DNA of 64,000 bases from assembly GCA_964020085.1 (NCBI GenBank), contig OZ026601.1, positions 18,059,430-18,123,429 of the forward strand, written 5' to 3'. The notes under the pieces are model-generated. The model was not told where the DNA came from and did no database searches. It saw only the letters and a program-made list of their open reading frames with translations. Both the position numbers and the translations under genes were made by a program. Within the stretch, counting starts at the first letter, position 1. Every line of letters starts with the position of its first letter. Below, in pieces: positions 41,963 through 51,879 of this stretch. The stretch comes from Micromussa lordhowensis. Lineage: Eukaryota; Cnidaria; Anthozoa; Scleractinia; Lobophylliidae.

Positions 41963-42343
41963 ATGGCTGATTGTCAACAAGTCACATCACAAACACCCAC
42001 CACAAAAACGAAAAACCCAAAACGGGTTGCAGCCGGCAAAGCAATCGCTGAAAAAACGAGACTTGCCCGCGAGGCGCAGAAAAAGGCTTTAGATGAAGCT
42101 AATGCAATCATTGCAAACAAAAAAGCCCCTGAGGCAACACCTGAGGTAACCCCTGAGGTAACCCCTGAGGCAGCAGCAATTACAACAACACAATGGCTGA
42201 GTGGCATCAGCATTTTTCTTTCAATAGTGGGAATCTACTACAAACGAGAAGAGATAAAAGCGCTTTTCGCCAAAAAGCCGCCTCCAGTCGAGCCGACTCC
42301 AGTCGAGCCAAAAAAAGAAGGAAGAATTAGAAATATGGATTAA
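41963..42343 (+). CDS. Single-span membrane protein with basic N-terminus and PE/V repeats (126 aa)
   Basis: ATG 41963 after ATCAAATATACA. A lysine-rich amino half (KTKNPKRVAAGKAIAEK), an EATPEVTPEVTPEAA repeat, one membrane segment (LSGISIFLSIVGIYY), then a VEPTPVEPKK tail. It is the first of four consecutive small membrane-type genes. Confidence 0.5.
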   Translation: MADCQQVTSQTPTTKTKNPKRVAAGKAIAEKTRLAREAQKKALDEANAIIANKKAPEATPEVTPEVTPEAAAITTTQWLSGISIFLSIVGIYYKREEIKALFAKKPPPVEPTPVEPKKEGRIRNMD

Positions 42344-42356
42344 ATTTCATGAACAT

Positions 42357-42458
42357 ATGGTTCACATCAAAATTTCCGCTGTCATTTTAATAGGCTTGAT
42401 TTGGTACGAATTCACCAAGGGGTGTTGTAAAACTGTCTGGCTAATCATTTCTAATTAA
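42357..42458 (+). CDS. Micro-membrane protein (33 aa)
   Basis: ATG 42357 to TAA 42456-42458. It begins MVHIKISAVILIGLIWYEF, ends with a second hydrophobic stretch (KTVWLIISN), and has two adjacent cysteines. It fills most of the otherwise empty gap between two membrane-protein genes, on the same strand. Short, so it could be chance; position and composition favour a real gene. Confidence 0.4.
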   Translation: MVHIKISAVILIGLIWYEFTKGCCKTVWLIISN

Positions 42459-42480
42459 AAAAAATATTTTTAATATAACC

Positions 42481-42702
42481 ATGTCTGACAACAAGCTTGT
42501 GAAAACAATCATGGAAGCCGCAACTCTTACCAGCCTTGCCGCAGGCATTGGCTGGATTGCGAAAAAGGTCGTGAAAGAGAACTTCACCGCTGACCCTAGC
42601 AGCAAGGTGATGAACTATGCCAAATTCACCGCTGTGATGGCTGGCAGCGTCGCGCTGAAACAGTATCTCCAAGACCAGAAAATTCTTCCTGATGAAAAAT
42701 AA
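42481..42702 (+). CDS. Small membrane-associated Polinton protein (73 aa)
   Basis: ATG 42481 right after TTTTTAATATAACC. A hydrophobic helix near residues 13-27 (AATLTSLAAGIGWIA), then a second (FTAVMAGSVALKQYL). Intact. Followed 12 bases later by the next small gene. Confidence 0.5.
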   Translation: MSDNKLVKTIMEAATLTSLAAGIGWIAKKVVKENFTADPSSKVMNYAKFTAVMAGSVALKQYLQDQKILPDEK

Positions 42703-42714
42703 TCTTAACATAAA

Positions 42715-43143
42715 ATGGCCAGCATTGCGATGATGATTGGTGGCGCAGTTCTCAACGCGGCAGCTCTCACTGGCGGCAACTATCTCGCCAAATTTTTGGC
42801 CGGTGACAATGGCAAAGCCGCGTTAGACGAGAAAACGCGGCATGACAAGGCCCTGGAGGCTTATCAGTCAGCAATGGCAAAATACTCACGCGAGCGAACA
42901 CAGCTGCTCGACTGGATCAACACCAACGAAGAAATCAAAGAACACGCGCAGAAAAACTTCATAAACACCGATTACGCGTTCAAGCTCTACAACCAGGCCC
43001 ACCCCGACCAGAGACTGACGCTGCCCAAAGCGCCGAATTTCTCGGACATGTACCAGCAAAGCGAGCTGCAGAAACAGGGGGAGCTTCTTTTTGTTGGCGG
43101 CGGCGCGCTCGCGGTTGCATACGCGGCTTTTCGTTTCCTTTGA
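42715..43143 (+). CDS. Small membrane protein with helical middle and two hydrophobic ends (142 aa)
   Basis: ATG 42715. The amino end (MASIAMMIGGAVLNAAALTG) and carboxy end (LLFVGGGALAVAYAAFRFL) are hydrophobic, with a long charged helical middle containing KYSRERTQLLDWINTN. Two-span or hairpin topology is likely. Such proteins recur in animal Polintons beside the integrase; function unknown. Confidence 0.55.
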   Translation: MASIAMMIGGAVLNAAALTGGNYLAKFLAGDNGKAALDEKTRHDKALEAYQSAMAKYSRERTQLLDWINTNEEIKEHAQKNFINTDYAFKLYNQAHPDQRLTLPKAPNFSDMYQQSELQKQGELLFVGGGALAVAYAAFRFL

Positions 43144-43164
43144 ACTTTTTTTGTCGTTTAAATA

Positions 43165-44151
43165 ATGGATGCCAAACTTGCCAAAATCTACTACAGCCCC
43201 CAGGGGTACTGGAAGGGCATCTCTGCGATAAAAAAATTGGCAGAAGCCGCCAAAGTGCCCGAAAATGTTACCAAACAGTGGCTCTACAAACAGGCCATTT
43301 GGCAGATCTATTTGCCTGCACCGCGATACGTTCCTCGCCCGAAATTTGACGTGGCGGCGCCCAACTCGGTACACCAGGCGGACCTCCTTTTTCTGCCACA
43401 TGATAAGCCTCCTCGTAGCTGCAAAGTTTACAAATATGCGTTAACTGTTGTCGATATCGCTAGCCGTTACAAAGAAGCGGAGCCTTTAACCTCGAAAGAC
43501 TCTGCCGAGGTTGCCAAGGCTTTTCAGTCCATTTATCGACGCGGCCCTCTGTCTTGGCCTCAGATGCTGCAGGTCGACCCTGGACGCGAGTTCATGGGCG
43601 CTGTGACGAAAGAAATGGAAAAACACAAAACATACATTCGACGCGGTAGAACTGAAATTCACAGAGATCAGGCGATTGTCGAGCGTTTTAACCGCACGCT
43701 TGCGGAATGCCTGTTTGGCCATCAGTATGCCATGGAGATGCTTATGGAAGAAGGCAACCGGTCAACTGAATGGGTGAAAAGACTTCCTGATGTTGTCAGC
43801 GCTCTGAACAATGAGGTGACTTGCTTGACTGGCAAAATGCCCGCTGCTGCAATCAAAGAAAAAAATGTCGCAGCAAAGCCCTCTACCCCTTACACAAGAC
43901 CTGTTGGTGTGAACGAAAAAAAGCTTCCGCCGCTTATCAATGTTAGATATTTGTACCAGCCGGGCGAACTTGAGGGCGGCACCAAAAGGGCCACTGATCC
44001 AATCTGGTCTTTGAAAGTCTACCAGGTTGTTAAAAATAGTACCAGGCCAGATTCGCCGGTTGTCTATTATTTGTCTGACGGGCCCAAGCGTGGCTTCGTT
44101 CGTGAAGAGCTGTTGGTTGTGCCGCCTAACACTCAGTTGCCACCTATGTGA
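43165..44151 (+). CDS. int: Polinton integrase (RVE family, 328 aa)
   Basis: ATG 43165, intact. The retroviral-type core is clear: D73 in HQADLLF, D138 in QVDPGREF and E173 in AIVERFNRT, with exactly 35 residues between the second and third (D-D-35-E). The amino end is helical (IKKLAEAAKVPENVTKQWL), the carboxy end carries an SH3/chromo-like module (WSLKVYQVVK, GPKRGFVREELLVVP). It cuts and joins element ends in the nucleus, making the target duplication. It overlaps the polymerase stop by 19 bases in convergent arrangement. Confidence 0.85.
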   Translation: MDAKLAKIYYSPQGYWKGISAIKKLAEAAKVPENVTKQWLYKQAIWQIYLPAPRYVPRPKFDVAAPNSVHQADLLFLPHDKPPRSCKVYKYALTVVDIASRYKEAEPLTSKDSAEVAKAFQSIYRRGPLSWPQMLQVDPGREFMGAVTKEMEKHKTYIRRGRTEIHRDQAIVERFNRTLAECLFGHQYAMEMLMEEGNRSTEWVKRLPDVVSALNNEVTCLTGKMPAAAIKEKNVAAKPSTPYTRPVGVNEKKLPPLINVRYLYQPGELEGGTKRATDPIWSLKVYQVVKNSTRPDSPVVYYLSDGPKRGFVREELLVVPPNTQLPPM

Positions 44152-47100
44152 AACTCGATCGGCTCTGTGTGAATGCCATCTGGTAACACCCACCGTTTGT
44201 CATAATAAGCGCTCAGACCCAGCTTTTGCTGCTCATATGTTACCATCTGCTTGCCAACCATACGAAACCCCCGGTTTTTTGCTCTATCAATACTGCCATT
44301 GAGCGCTGCTTCAAAACGCTGCCAGGTAATTTCGTTTTGTTTCTTTGACATCCCCTTTGTGCTAAACTTCTTTTTTTCACCGTTTACAAAGTAACATTTC
44401 GAGCACAGCGCTATCATTCCGCTGCCTTCAGATTCAAGTTTGAACAGGCCAGGCGTGCGCTCGCTCCACTTGTTCCATGACAGCCACTGCTTCTTTGCCG
44501 CCTCAAATTCTGCACGCAGCTCTGGGCGAATGATGTCTTCCAACTTATCGCCAGATATCGCCATGTAGTTGCTGTCCGTGTCCATCTGTATCAGCTCAAA
44601 GTCGCGGCGATCAATGTACCTGTCCAAGAAGTCATAGTAAAACTCGAGCATCCTGAGCTTCGCCAACTGATACACCGCAATGCCTATCTGAAATGGCCGT
44701 CTGATAACAATGCGTGGCTTTCGGCTTTCCAGCTCATAGGCGCTCCCTATTTCATCCAGGTCTTCGAAAAACGTGCTTCTCAGGGCCCTGTCTACCAGTT
44801 TCTCTTCCTTCGTGTAAATCACGCTAGTCTGTCTTTCCAGCGCCTCGATCATTTTGCCGTAACTGCTGTTGCCCAACAGCTTGAAGATGTTAGCCAACAG
44901 CGCTTTGCTCTTGTCCACGTCTCCGGTCCTCCGTGCCTCTGTCACTTCATCTACAAACCACTTCAGCGCTTTCGTCGCCTGATAATCTATGGTGCGGTAA
45001 ACCGCCGTGATTTTCGCTCCATGGCCGACATACCACTGCAACAACGGGGCATACAGCAGCAGCTTTTGAGCAGAGAGAGCCCCAACCAGCTTCTTTCCCT
45101 CGCCCCTCTTCCGGCCGGTACGAGCCATGTAATCCTTCATGTGTTGTGGCACTGCTTCATTGGGGATCCGTTTAGTGAAGAAAAACGGCGGCATTTCTTC
45201 AAACTTCATCCAGAGCTTTTGTGGGATCTCGATGTCTACTTCCGCGAAGCCAAACCAAGTCCCCTCTTTCAAGCGACTGATTAACTTGACCGCTTCATCT
45301 CTTGGATTTTTGTAGCGCACAACTTTTTCTTTTCCGCATGGCATTTCTCTCAGCATTGTTGATGGATAAAGCGCGTTACCGTCGTAGCCAATGATGCGTT
45401 TGCATGTTTTCGTTGTTCTGAATCTGTGAGCCCTGATTTGTGTCACGCCCGCCTCGTGGTGGCGTTTGAACACGATACTCGGCCCTCCCACCATCGCGTC
45501 TTTCAGCATGTCATATGCTTCTTTGCAGGGGCTGTGAAGATCGGCGTCTCGCTCGATCGTGCCGTGCAACAAGTAATGGAGACTGACTCCTGGAAGGCTG
45601 ACGGCGTCTTTCAAGATGTCTATTCCTTTTCCAGTGTAGAAATCTCTCATTTTTTCCAGAGCCTCTAAGCCCGGCGCTACGTCAAGGTTGTTGTAGTAGC
45701 ACAGCCAGTCCGCAAAAGTTTGCATTTTCTTTTCTTTGAAGATCTTCTTGCATTCTTTAAACTCTGAGAGCTTCAGAACAAAGCCGCCCTTCAGCTTTCA
45801 ATACCACTCAGGGTAATCTGGCAGCCCGGGGTAATTCAGCTTTTCAGGTGTGTAAGCTTTCACCCACGCCTCATAACTTGTCCCTGGGCCAAGATAATTG
45901 ATGATGTCTAAGAAGAGAAAATGGTCTGTCTTCATGAACATCGTGGTGTTCGCTTTTTTTGCCACCTGGACCTTGCTTGCAGTGTCGGCCAGCAACTCTG
46001 CAAAATGTTCTTTGATGAGGTTCAGATCGTAGCGCCCACAGTTGAAACCAAGCACCGGCACCTGATCGCACCATTCTGTTATTGCTCTGCGCCGCTTACG
46101 TGTTAACAGAAACGCGTCTTTTGGCATGAACTTTCACCTCACTTCCTCGCGAATGTTTTTCCCGCGCCTCTTTAGCTCTTCCATAAACTTCCTGATCAGC
46201 TCTTTTGCGTCAGGATCACATATATGGGTGGGCTCACGCTCTAGAGTGTCGCCAATGCTCACCGAAATAGGGACGTGCACGTTCTCGTAAGTCAGATAAT
46301 CAGTCACTTCTTTTCTCCTCGTGCTGTCTTGAAACGCCTCGAAATCATAAAAGATCGCATGTGGGTATGTTTTTGTCTGTTTTTCTGGGTTTGTTTCTTT
46401 CGTTTTTATGTCGTCACATTCCCATTTTTCTATCACACAGTATCCCGCCATCCTCAATGCATTTGTTCTTTCCACTGTTGCCATGTACAATTCTTCTCTA
46501 GTTTTCCCGTGGGCTGTTATGGTGTCCCTGTCGGCAAAACAACGACGACAGCCATGCCACCGGCAGCCGTGATACTGAAAGATTGTTTGCGATTTCGGGG
46601 CAAAGACGTCAACCGGAGCTCCCAGTATCCACCGCTCGCCTCCATGCCTGCACAAGGCGTGATGTATATGTATGCCATGCTGCTTGCCCATTTTCTCAAG
46701 CCAGCTTATTGCTGATTGCGACGCCTGGCCCCTGTCGTAAAACGCTCTTTCATACGCTGTCGGCGGCGGTTCAACCTTCTTGTTTGGGCAATCAATTATA
46801 TTATTGTTCTTCCTTGTGAGCATGTTTTAGTGTGTCTTTGGAGGTGGCAAGCTTGTGTAAAGCGGCTCCGACAATCATTGCAAACATAAGTTTTTGCCAG
46901 TTTAGTGATATCTTTTATCAAAAATGCGTGGCCTTCATGAATTCCAATTGTCATGATGTTTTTCAGCTTGTCAGAAGGGTTCTTAGATGCCAATAGATTT
47001 CGCCATTTTGTTGCCGCTCGGGCTCGTACACCCTGATTCCTATCCATTCCCGAAGTTGTTTTCCTTTATTCAGATACTGCTCTACCTTTTCAAGTTCGCC

Positions 47101-47922
47101 AAGACAGGTCCTTGGCTGAATATCTGACTTAAAGAAGCCTCTCGCCAGCCCTCTTGCTAATTGCGTGCAACGATCAATGCGGGCTCCACGATAAACAGCA
47201 ATGCAGCGCCAAACACACAAGTTATCCCCAAAATTGTCTAGCGAGGCCATTTGATGCCCACCTCGAGCAAGATTTTGCAGCCAGTGGGGCAATGGCCCAG
47301 TGCCTAACATGGGTTGGTTGTCAAGCACGGCTTTTACCTCAATGTTTGAAAATTTCACAAAAGTCCATTTTGTGTTTGGGCGCTCGATGTTGTCTAGATT
47401 CAATCTCTTATTTTCTTCTTCATTCATCCATCTTTCGGCTTCTGCAAAATTATTTATCCAGGGCGAGCCTTTTTGCTGTTTATAAAAAACCATTCTGAGG
47501 CCCGTTTCATTGTTAACAAGAACATATGCATAGTTATAACGGATGTAAAAGGCTCGATTGATATTTTCTCTTAATTTTGCAATTACTCCTGCTGTCTGAT
47601 TTGCTCTCAACCTTTTGTCAAAAATCCATTTAATAAAACGGCGCCCTCTCCCGTTTTCTCTCCCCTCTTCTTCACCCTCCCGTCTGACATACATCTCGAC
47701 GATCTCATTCTGAAAATCAATCACCGGAAGGCTCCTTCCTTGTGGTGTTTGTGCGCTCTTGATGAAATTTTTCTTGTGACGTGCCACGTACATCGCTGTT
47801 ATAAATACACCACATTTATCTAAATGAGACTTCACTTTGCAATCGTGTGTCTTAATCCCAAGTAGTAACGGTTGTTGTGGGCCGAGTTTTTTAAACAGTG
47901 GCGAAGACTGATAATCAAACAT
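44133..47922 (-). pseudogene. polB: Protein-primed family B DNA polymerase, broken
   Basis: It begins at ATG 47922, inside the right TIR. Amino part 46963-47922, then a frame change at about 46963-47047, a C2H2-like finger (CNDCRSRFTQACHLQRH, about 46850-46900), another frame change near 46800-46823, then the exonuclease domain (YDFEAFQD; GFNCGRYDLNLI) interrupted by TGA at 46134-46136 and at 45798-45800, both in frame. The palm is intact in 44133-45725: motif A GYDGNALYPS (about 45390), motif B LLGNSSYGKM (about 44870), motif C MDTDSNYM (about 44575). Length and motifs suit Polinton polymerases, which replicate the element with a protein primer. Four breaks make this copy inactive. Confidence 0.85.
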
Positions 47923-48102
47923 CCCTCAAGTAGTAAGGGAAGGATTTGACGAATACTACTTTTTCCTGTGGACCTTGAATCACCGAAATAACGCATTCAA
48001 CGTCGGGGCGAAGCAAGCTGAGACCCGACGTTGAATGCGTTATTTCGGTGATTCAAGGTCCACAGGAAAAAATGGTATTCGTCAAATCCTTCCCTTACTA
48101 CT
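47819..48102. repeat. Polinton right terminal inverted repeat
   Basis: 284 bp, mirror of 32911-33194, including the terminal palindrome 47929-48102 and the first 35 codons of the polymerase gene. Confidence 0.9.
47929..48102. repeat. Terminal palindrome, right end
   Basis: AGTAGTAAGGGAAGGATTTG (from 47929) returns inverted as CAAATCCTTCCCTTACTACT ending at 48102, around the loop CGAAGCAAGCTGAGA. Confidence 0.9.
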
Positions 48103-48108
48103 GCTTCA
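48103..48108. repeat. Polinton target-site duplication, right copy (GCTTCA)
   Basis: Matches 32906-32911. To its right, 48109-48170 resumes the interrupted Harbinger transposase frame. Confidence 0.75.
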
Positions 48109-48275
48109 GTTTCGAAATCCGTTTCTCTAACGACAAAGGAAGAAATAAATAACCTGGATACATATTGTTATATTATACTGCCACTGAGAGAAAAACTGTT
48201 AGCTGTTCATTTCGTAGAGACGCGTACGGTCACGGTCACAAAAATACTTTAGTAGAACTTTCCATTCTTATTTAG

Positions 48276-49300
48276 TTACAGCTTATCTGTAGTTCCCTGA
48301 GTTCCTTTTGGCTGTTCCAACTTTGTTAAAATGCGGTTCATCTCGGACATGGAAAACTCCACTTCGTTGAGAGCGGCAAACCTTCCAACATACGCTATAA
48401 AAAATTAAAATATATTGGTAAACTACATGTATGTATTACTTTTAAAAGTAGTCAGTTTTATTATTATCGCAATTATAGCAATATGATTACAAAAATCCGA
48501 CACATCATCTCTGATTATGTGTGTGCGTATGTTTCTACAGGTTGCTGCCTGATGCCCTTACCCTTTTAAGTCTTCACCACATCTTTATTCAACGCTTTAC
48601 CAAGCACACCCACTTTGCTTGTCTGTGTTTGGGAGCCATGGGCAAGACTTGTTGCCAGAGTCTCCTCACTGAAGAAGGCTTCAATTAACAGCAAGTATAA
48701 TTTCTTGGGGTCTTTATCGCATTGACTGTGAATGGAGTGAAGTTTAGCTGAGGATATGTAGATTCCAGATCCTGGCTCAAGTTCTTGCTTTCCAGGGCCT
48801 GCAGCGTAGTATTTTTTTACTCTCATCTTGATTACCAGACGGCAAGTTCTCGACCTAAACATTAAATTAAAATCTAACAGAACTGCTTAATACTAGCCTG
48901 TACGTACATGTATGTAGCGAGTTTGATTGTACTACTAATACTACTAGACTGTTTGATTGTGATACTGAATTGGTTATTGAAACGATTGTTGAACCTACCG
49001 ATTTGGAGTTAGTTTCCGCTGCCTTGGAAAAAGTCCGCAAAAGAGTTGAATAGTTTTAGGTACAGAATAATACCCAAAAATTGCCAACCTTCTTGTGTAA
49101 GTCAATTACATAACTAAAGTGCCACTCAGTCCTACTCCAGTTGTTTCCAGGAATTTTATATTTTGTACATAAATATCTATAGGAAGCAAAAGATAAAAGC
49201 TCACAGGCTTCATAAAGTCGCATTTACCTCATTTTCAACTCGAGCAGAAGTTTGTTTGTATGCTTTCACAATGTCCTCTAGGAAAGTGACATTTTGAATA
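48276..49300 (-). pseudogene. BEN-domain gene remnant, three exon candidates
   Basis: Three minus-strand pieces have splice signals. The last exon is 48276-48394 (acceptor TTTTTTATAG; AALNEVEFSMSEMNRILTKL, stop TAA 48276-48278). The BEN exon is 48566-48854 (acceptor TTAATGTTTAG): LEPGSGIYISSAKLHSIHS and LLIEAFFSEETLATS fit a BEN domain, with a TAA (48566-48568) just before a donor-like GGTAAGG, unlike a normal internal exon. An upstream exon is 49228-49300 (CTCTCTGCAG acceptor, GAG/GTAAAT donor; FLEDIVKAYKQTSARVENE). They probably belong to one gene now disabled by the stop. BEN proteins bind DNA or chromatin. It is not the same copy as at 1.6-4.4 kb. Confidence 0.5.
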
Positions 49301-51479
49301 CTGCAGAGAGCTGAACAGGAGAAATCGCATTATTAAATATTGCATATAATATTCACATATAATACACAATATAAAATGCTGTAGAAAAGAATTAATTCGA
49401 TAAAACCCTTTAGTTCTTCCTCAGCGGACTTGTCTTTACGGTCAGTGTAAACAAAGGTAAGATGCATAGTTCGTGCCCTTGTGGGAAACTTGGTTCAACA
49501 GCAAAATGGGGAGTTCAAGAACTTGCGGTTGATAATATAATGTTTGACTAAGGCTAGGAGACGCCTTTTGGTTTGAATTTTCGGGAGTTTGGAAAGAAAT
49601 TACAGGTACGTGTAAGAACACTCCCCAAGTCTTCATTTCATCCGGATTTGATCTTGGTGTTTTTTTATTATTGATATTTTATTTTACGCTTAATCTGCAT
49701 TTACTAATTTCATTTTCAGAAATCCACTTACCAGGTAATTGTCTCTTCTTTAGAGAAATGATCTCAGCTTTAAGTGCTTTTACAATCTCACAGCAGTTAT
49801 CACACGGCACTGTTTGTCTTTGTGGTTCCTTTCCATTAAACTTTTTTTATTTCTTCCTCTGGTTCCTCTTCCTTATCCGGACTGAAGTAACCCTGTTTCC
49901 CAAAGCGTGGCTATGGAAAGTGATGGTAATGGTGCTGAAACGGTAGGAGTATGACTAAGGGAACGTGGCGAATACGGATTAAGCAAGGCAGGTGAATAGA
50001 GACAAGGTTGATCTTCCAAATGCACTTTGTCTTGAGAAGGAAGACATTGCAAAGTTGTATCGTGTGACAGATGGCGCTGCGAAGCTGTAGTTTGCTCTAA
50101 AGGTAGATTCTGCAGAACTATAGGTACATTTTGCGATGGTAAGGGCAGACTTAGAGAAGAGAAGTATTTGACAGATGTTCCTTAAAAAAAGTTGCAGCCT
50201 GAGTTTTTCCTGCCTCTATCTCCGCATTTTTTTCTGTTTTAAGTCTGCTTTTTTGCTTCTTTTGGGGGGCTTGTCTTTAGTACCTCTTGCTGTAGTTCTG
50301 GTTTGCTGGATTTCTTGTTGTTGATGTTGTTGCTGTCCTTTTTTACGAAGTTGTTTTCTGTTGTTCTTTCCTTGGTTGTTGCTGTGGTTGTTTCTGCTTC
50401 TGCTATTGTTCTCTTCTTTGCTGCCCCAGTTGTTCCTGCTCTTGCTGGTTCATTTCACTTTCTTGTTGCTGGTTTTGCTGCTGCTGTACTTCTTGCCGTT
50501 GCTGTTCATCGCATGACAACTTCGATTTCTTTGGATTTGATGGTGTCAAATGTATGAAATCCATTTCATGACTTTCAACAACAAGATTTATTTGAACTGT
50601 AACATTAACTAACTAATTGAACAAGAAATGAATTAAAAATACATACAGTTGCTGGTCACCCAAAATAACTAAAGAGCTAAACTAGTTGGGTGACCACCAT
50701 TTAGTAATTGAAAATAGATATAAGGTCAGAAAAGAGGCATTTTACATTTTACTTTTTACACACTTAATTAGATTACAGGACAAATAATTCTTAAACAAAT
50801 TTACAATAATAAAGTAAAAATAAATAAATAAGTAAATAAATAAATAACAGTAACACCAAAATATAACAGTAGTAGTAAAACTTAGTAGAACTTAATGAAA
50901 TGCTTGGTTTATTCTTTTTTGAATAAATGAGGAGTTAGAATTTTAAATCTCTTATCAGTTTCATTCCACAATTTTGGTCCATTGCCAATCGAGACTTCTT
51001 TCTTTTTATAATTTCTTTATTAAGTTGCAATCACAATATACGTAGGAGGAAAAAAAAGAACTAAACAAAAGAAAAAGACAAAAATAGTAGCACAATGCTT
51101 ACAGTACAATATGATATTTAAGACTAATTACATCACTGAGTTAACATAGCTAATGCAATACAATTTTTAAAAGAAAAACGTGAACACCATTTACATCAGA
51201 TCAATTACATAGCTAACAAAAACAAAGAAAACACGTCATCGATGCATGTTAAAAATATTTTGAAATGATTTTTGGAAAGCAGTTATAGACTTGTTTTTAA
51301 AAGCTATTTCTTTCTGTATGTTTAATTTTTCTTTTAAAAGTATGAGAAAACTGTTGAATGAGAGAGATTTTCGTCATGTAGGCAGCTGCAGTATATAGAA
51401 AATTTTGCAATTAGGAGCGCGTAGTTCAAAGAGTATCTATGTTCCGTTTTGTCAAAAACACTGTATTAAATCATACTAT
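49301..51479. other. AT-rich stretch with glutamine-codon-rich low complexity on the minus strand
   Basis: Around 50290-50500 the minus strand is rich in CAA/CAG and GCA codons (EIQQTRTTARGTKDK-like reading), perhaps a disordered exon of the BEN gene further upstream. The plus-strand leucine-rich frame 50303-50557 is its antisense and is not a membrane protein gene. From 50600 to 51480 the sequence is AT-rich (TAAATAAATAAATAAATAAC near 50830) with no coding region. Confidence 0.4.
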
Positions 51480-51760
51480 TTGATAATGTTAATTGCTCTT
51501 TCGTTTTAATTGTCCACCAACTTTGAAAGGTCTTTCAAAAGACTATAACGGAAGAGCAGCGTACGAACATATGATCTAGGGAGTGCACTTCAGCTAAGCA
51601 TTGGGGACATACATCGTTGTCAAAGATTTTGGCTCTAAAAAGAGACATTTTAGTCGCAAGAATGTTATGTATAATTTTATATTGGAACATTGTTATTTTA
51701 ATGTCATGCTTGATCTGGAAAGGTAATTCATACACTCTTTGGACGGTTTCAGGAGTGAAA
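51480..51760 (-). pseudogene. LINE ORF2 carboxy-terminal fragment (zf-RVT)
   Basis: The minus strand reads LPFQIKHDIKITMFQYKIIH and then CPQCLAEVHSLDHMFVRC, a C-x2-C..H..C zinc-binding RT tail known from L1/Tx1-type LINEs. Only this end survives; adjacent frames carry stops. It may belong to the same element as the ORF1-like remnant at 54 kb, separated by the Penelope-like insertion. Confidence 0.6.
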
Positions 51761-51879
51761 CCATGTCTTTAAGATTCTAGCTTCTGCAGTAGGTGGTACG
51801 AAGAATTTCTTCAACAGCATGTTATACACATAAGTTCTATGGAAATGGTTTGCCACTGACTTTTGTTATTTCTCAACAG

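Larger units (their letters stand above)
32911..48102. mobile_element. Polinton/Maverick, 15.2 kb, with complete ends
   Basis: The ends are inverted repeats (32911-33194 and 47819-48102, 284 bp each) starting AGTAGTAAGGG, flanked by a short target duplication. The gene content is diagnostic: protein-primed family B DNA polymerase, RVE integrase, FtsK/A32-type ATPase, major capsid protein, penton-like protein and several membrane proteins. I do not recognise an adenain-like cysteine protease. Codon use and GC content look richer in the core than in the flanks. Polymerase, capsid and coiled-coil genes carry frameshifts or stops. Confidence 0.95.

Noticed and set aside
50303..50557. Leucine/valine-rich frame resembling a membrane protein
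   Set aside because: It is the antisense of a glutamine/alanine-codon-rich low-complexity stretch.
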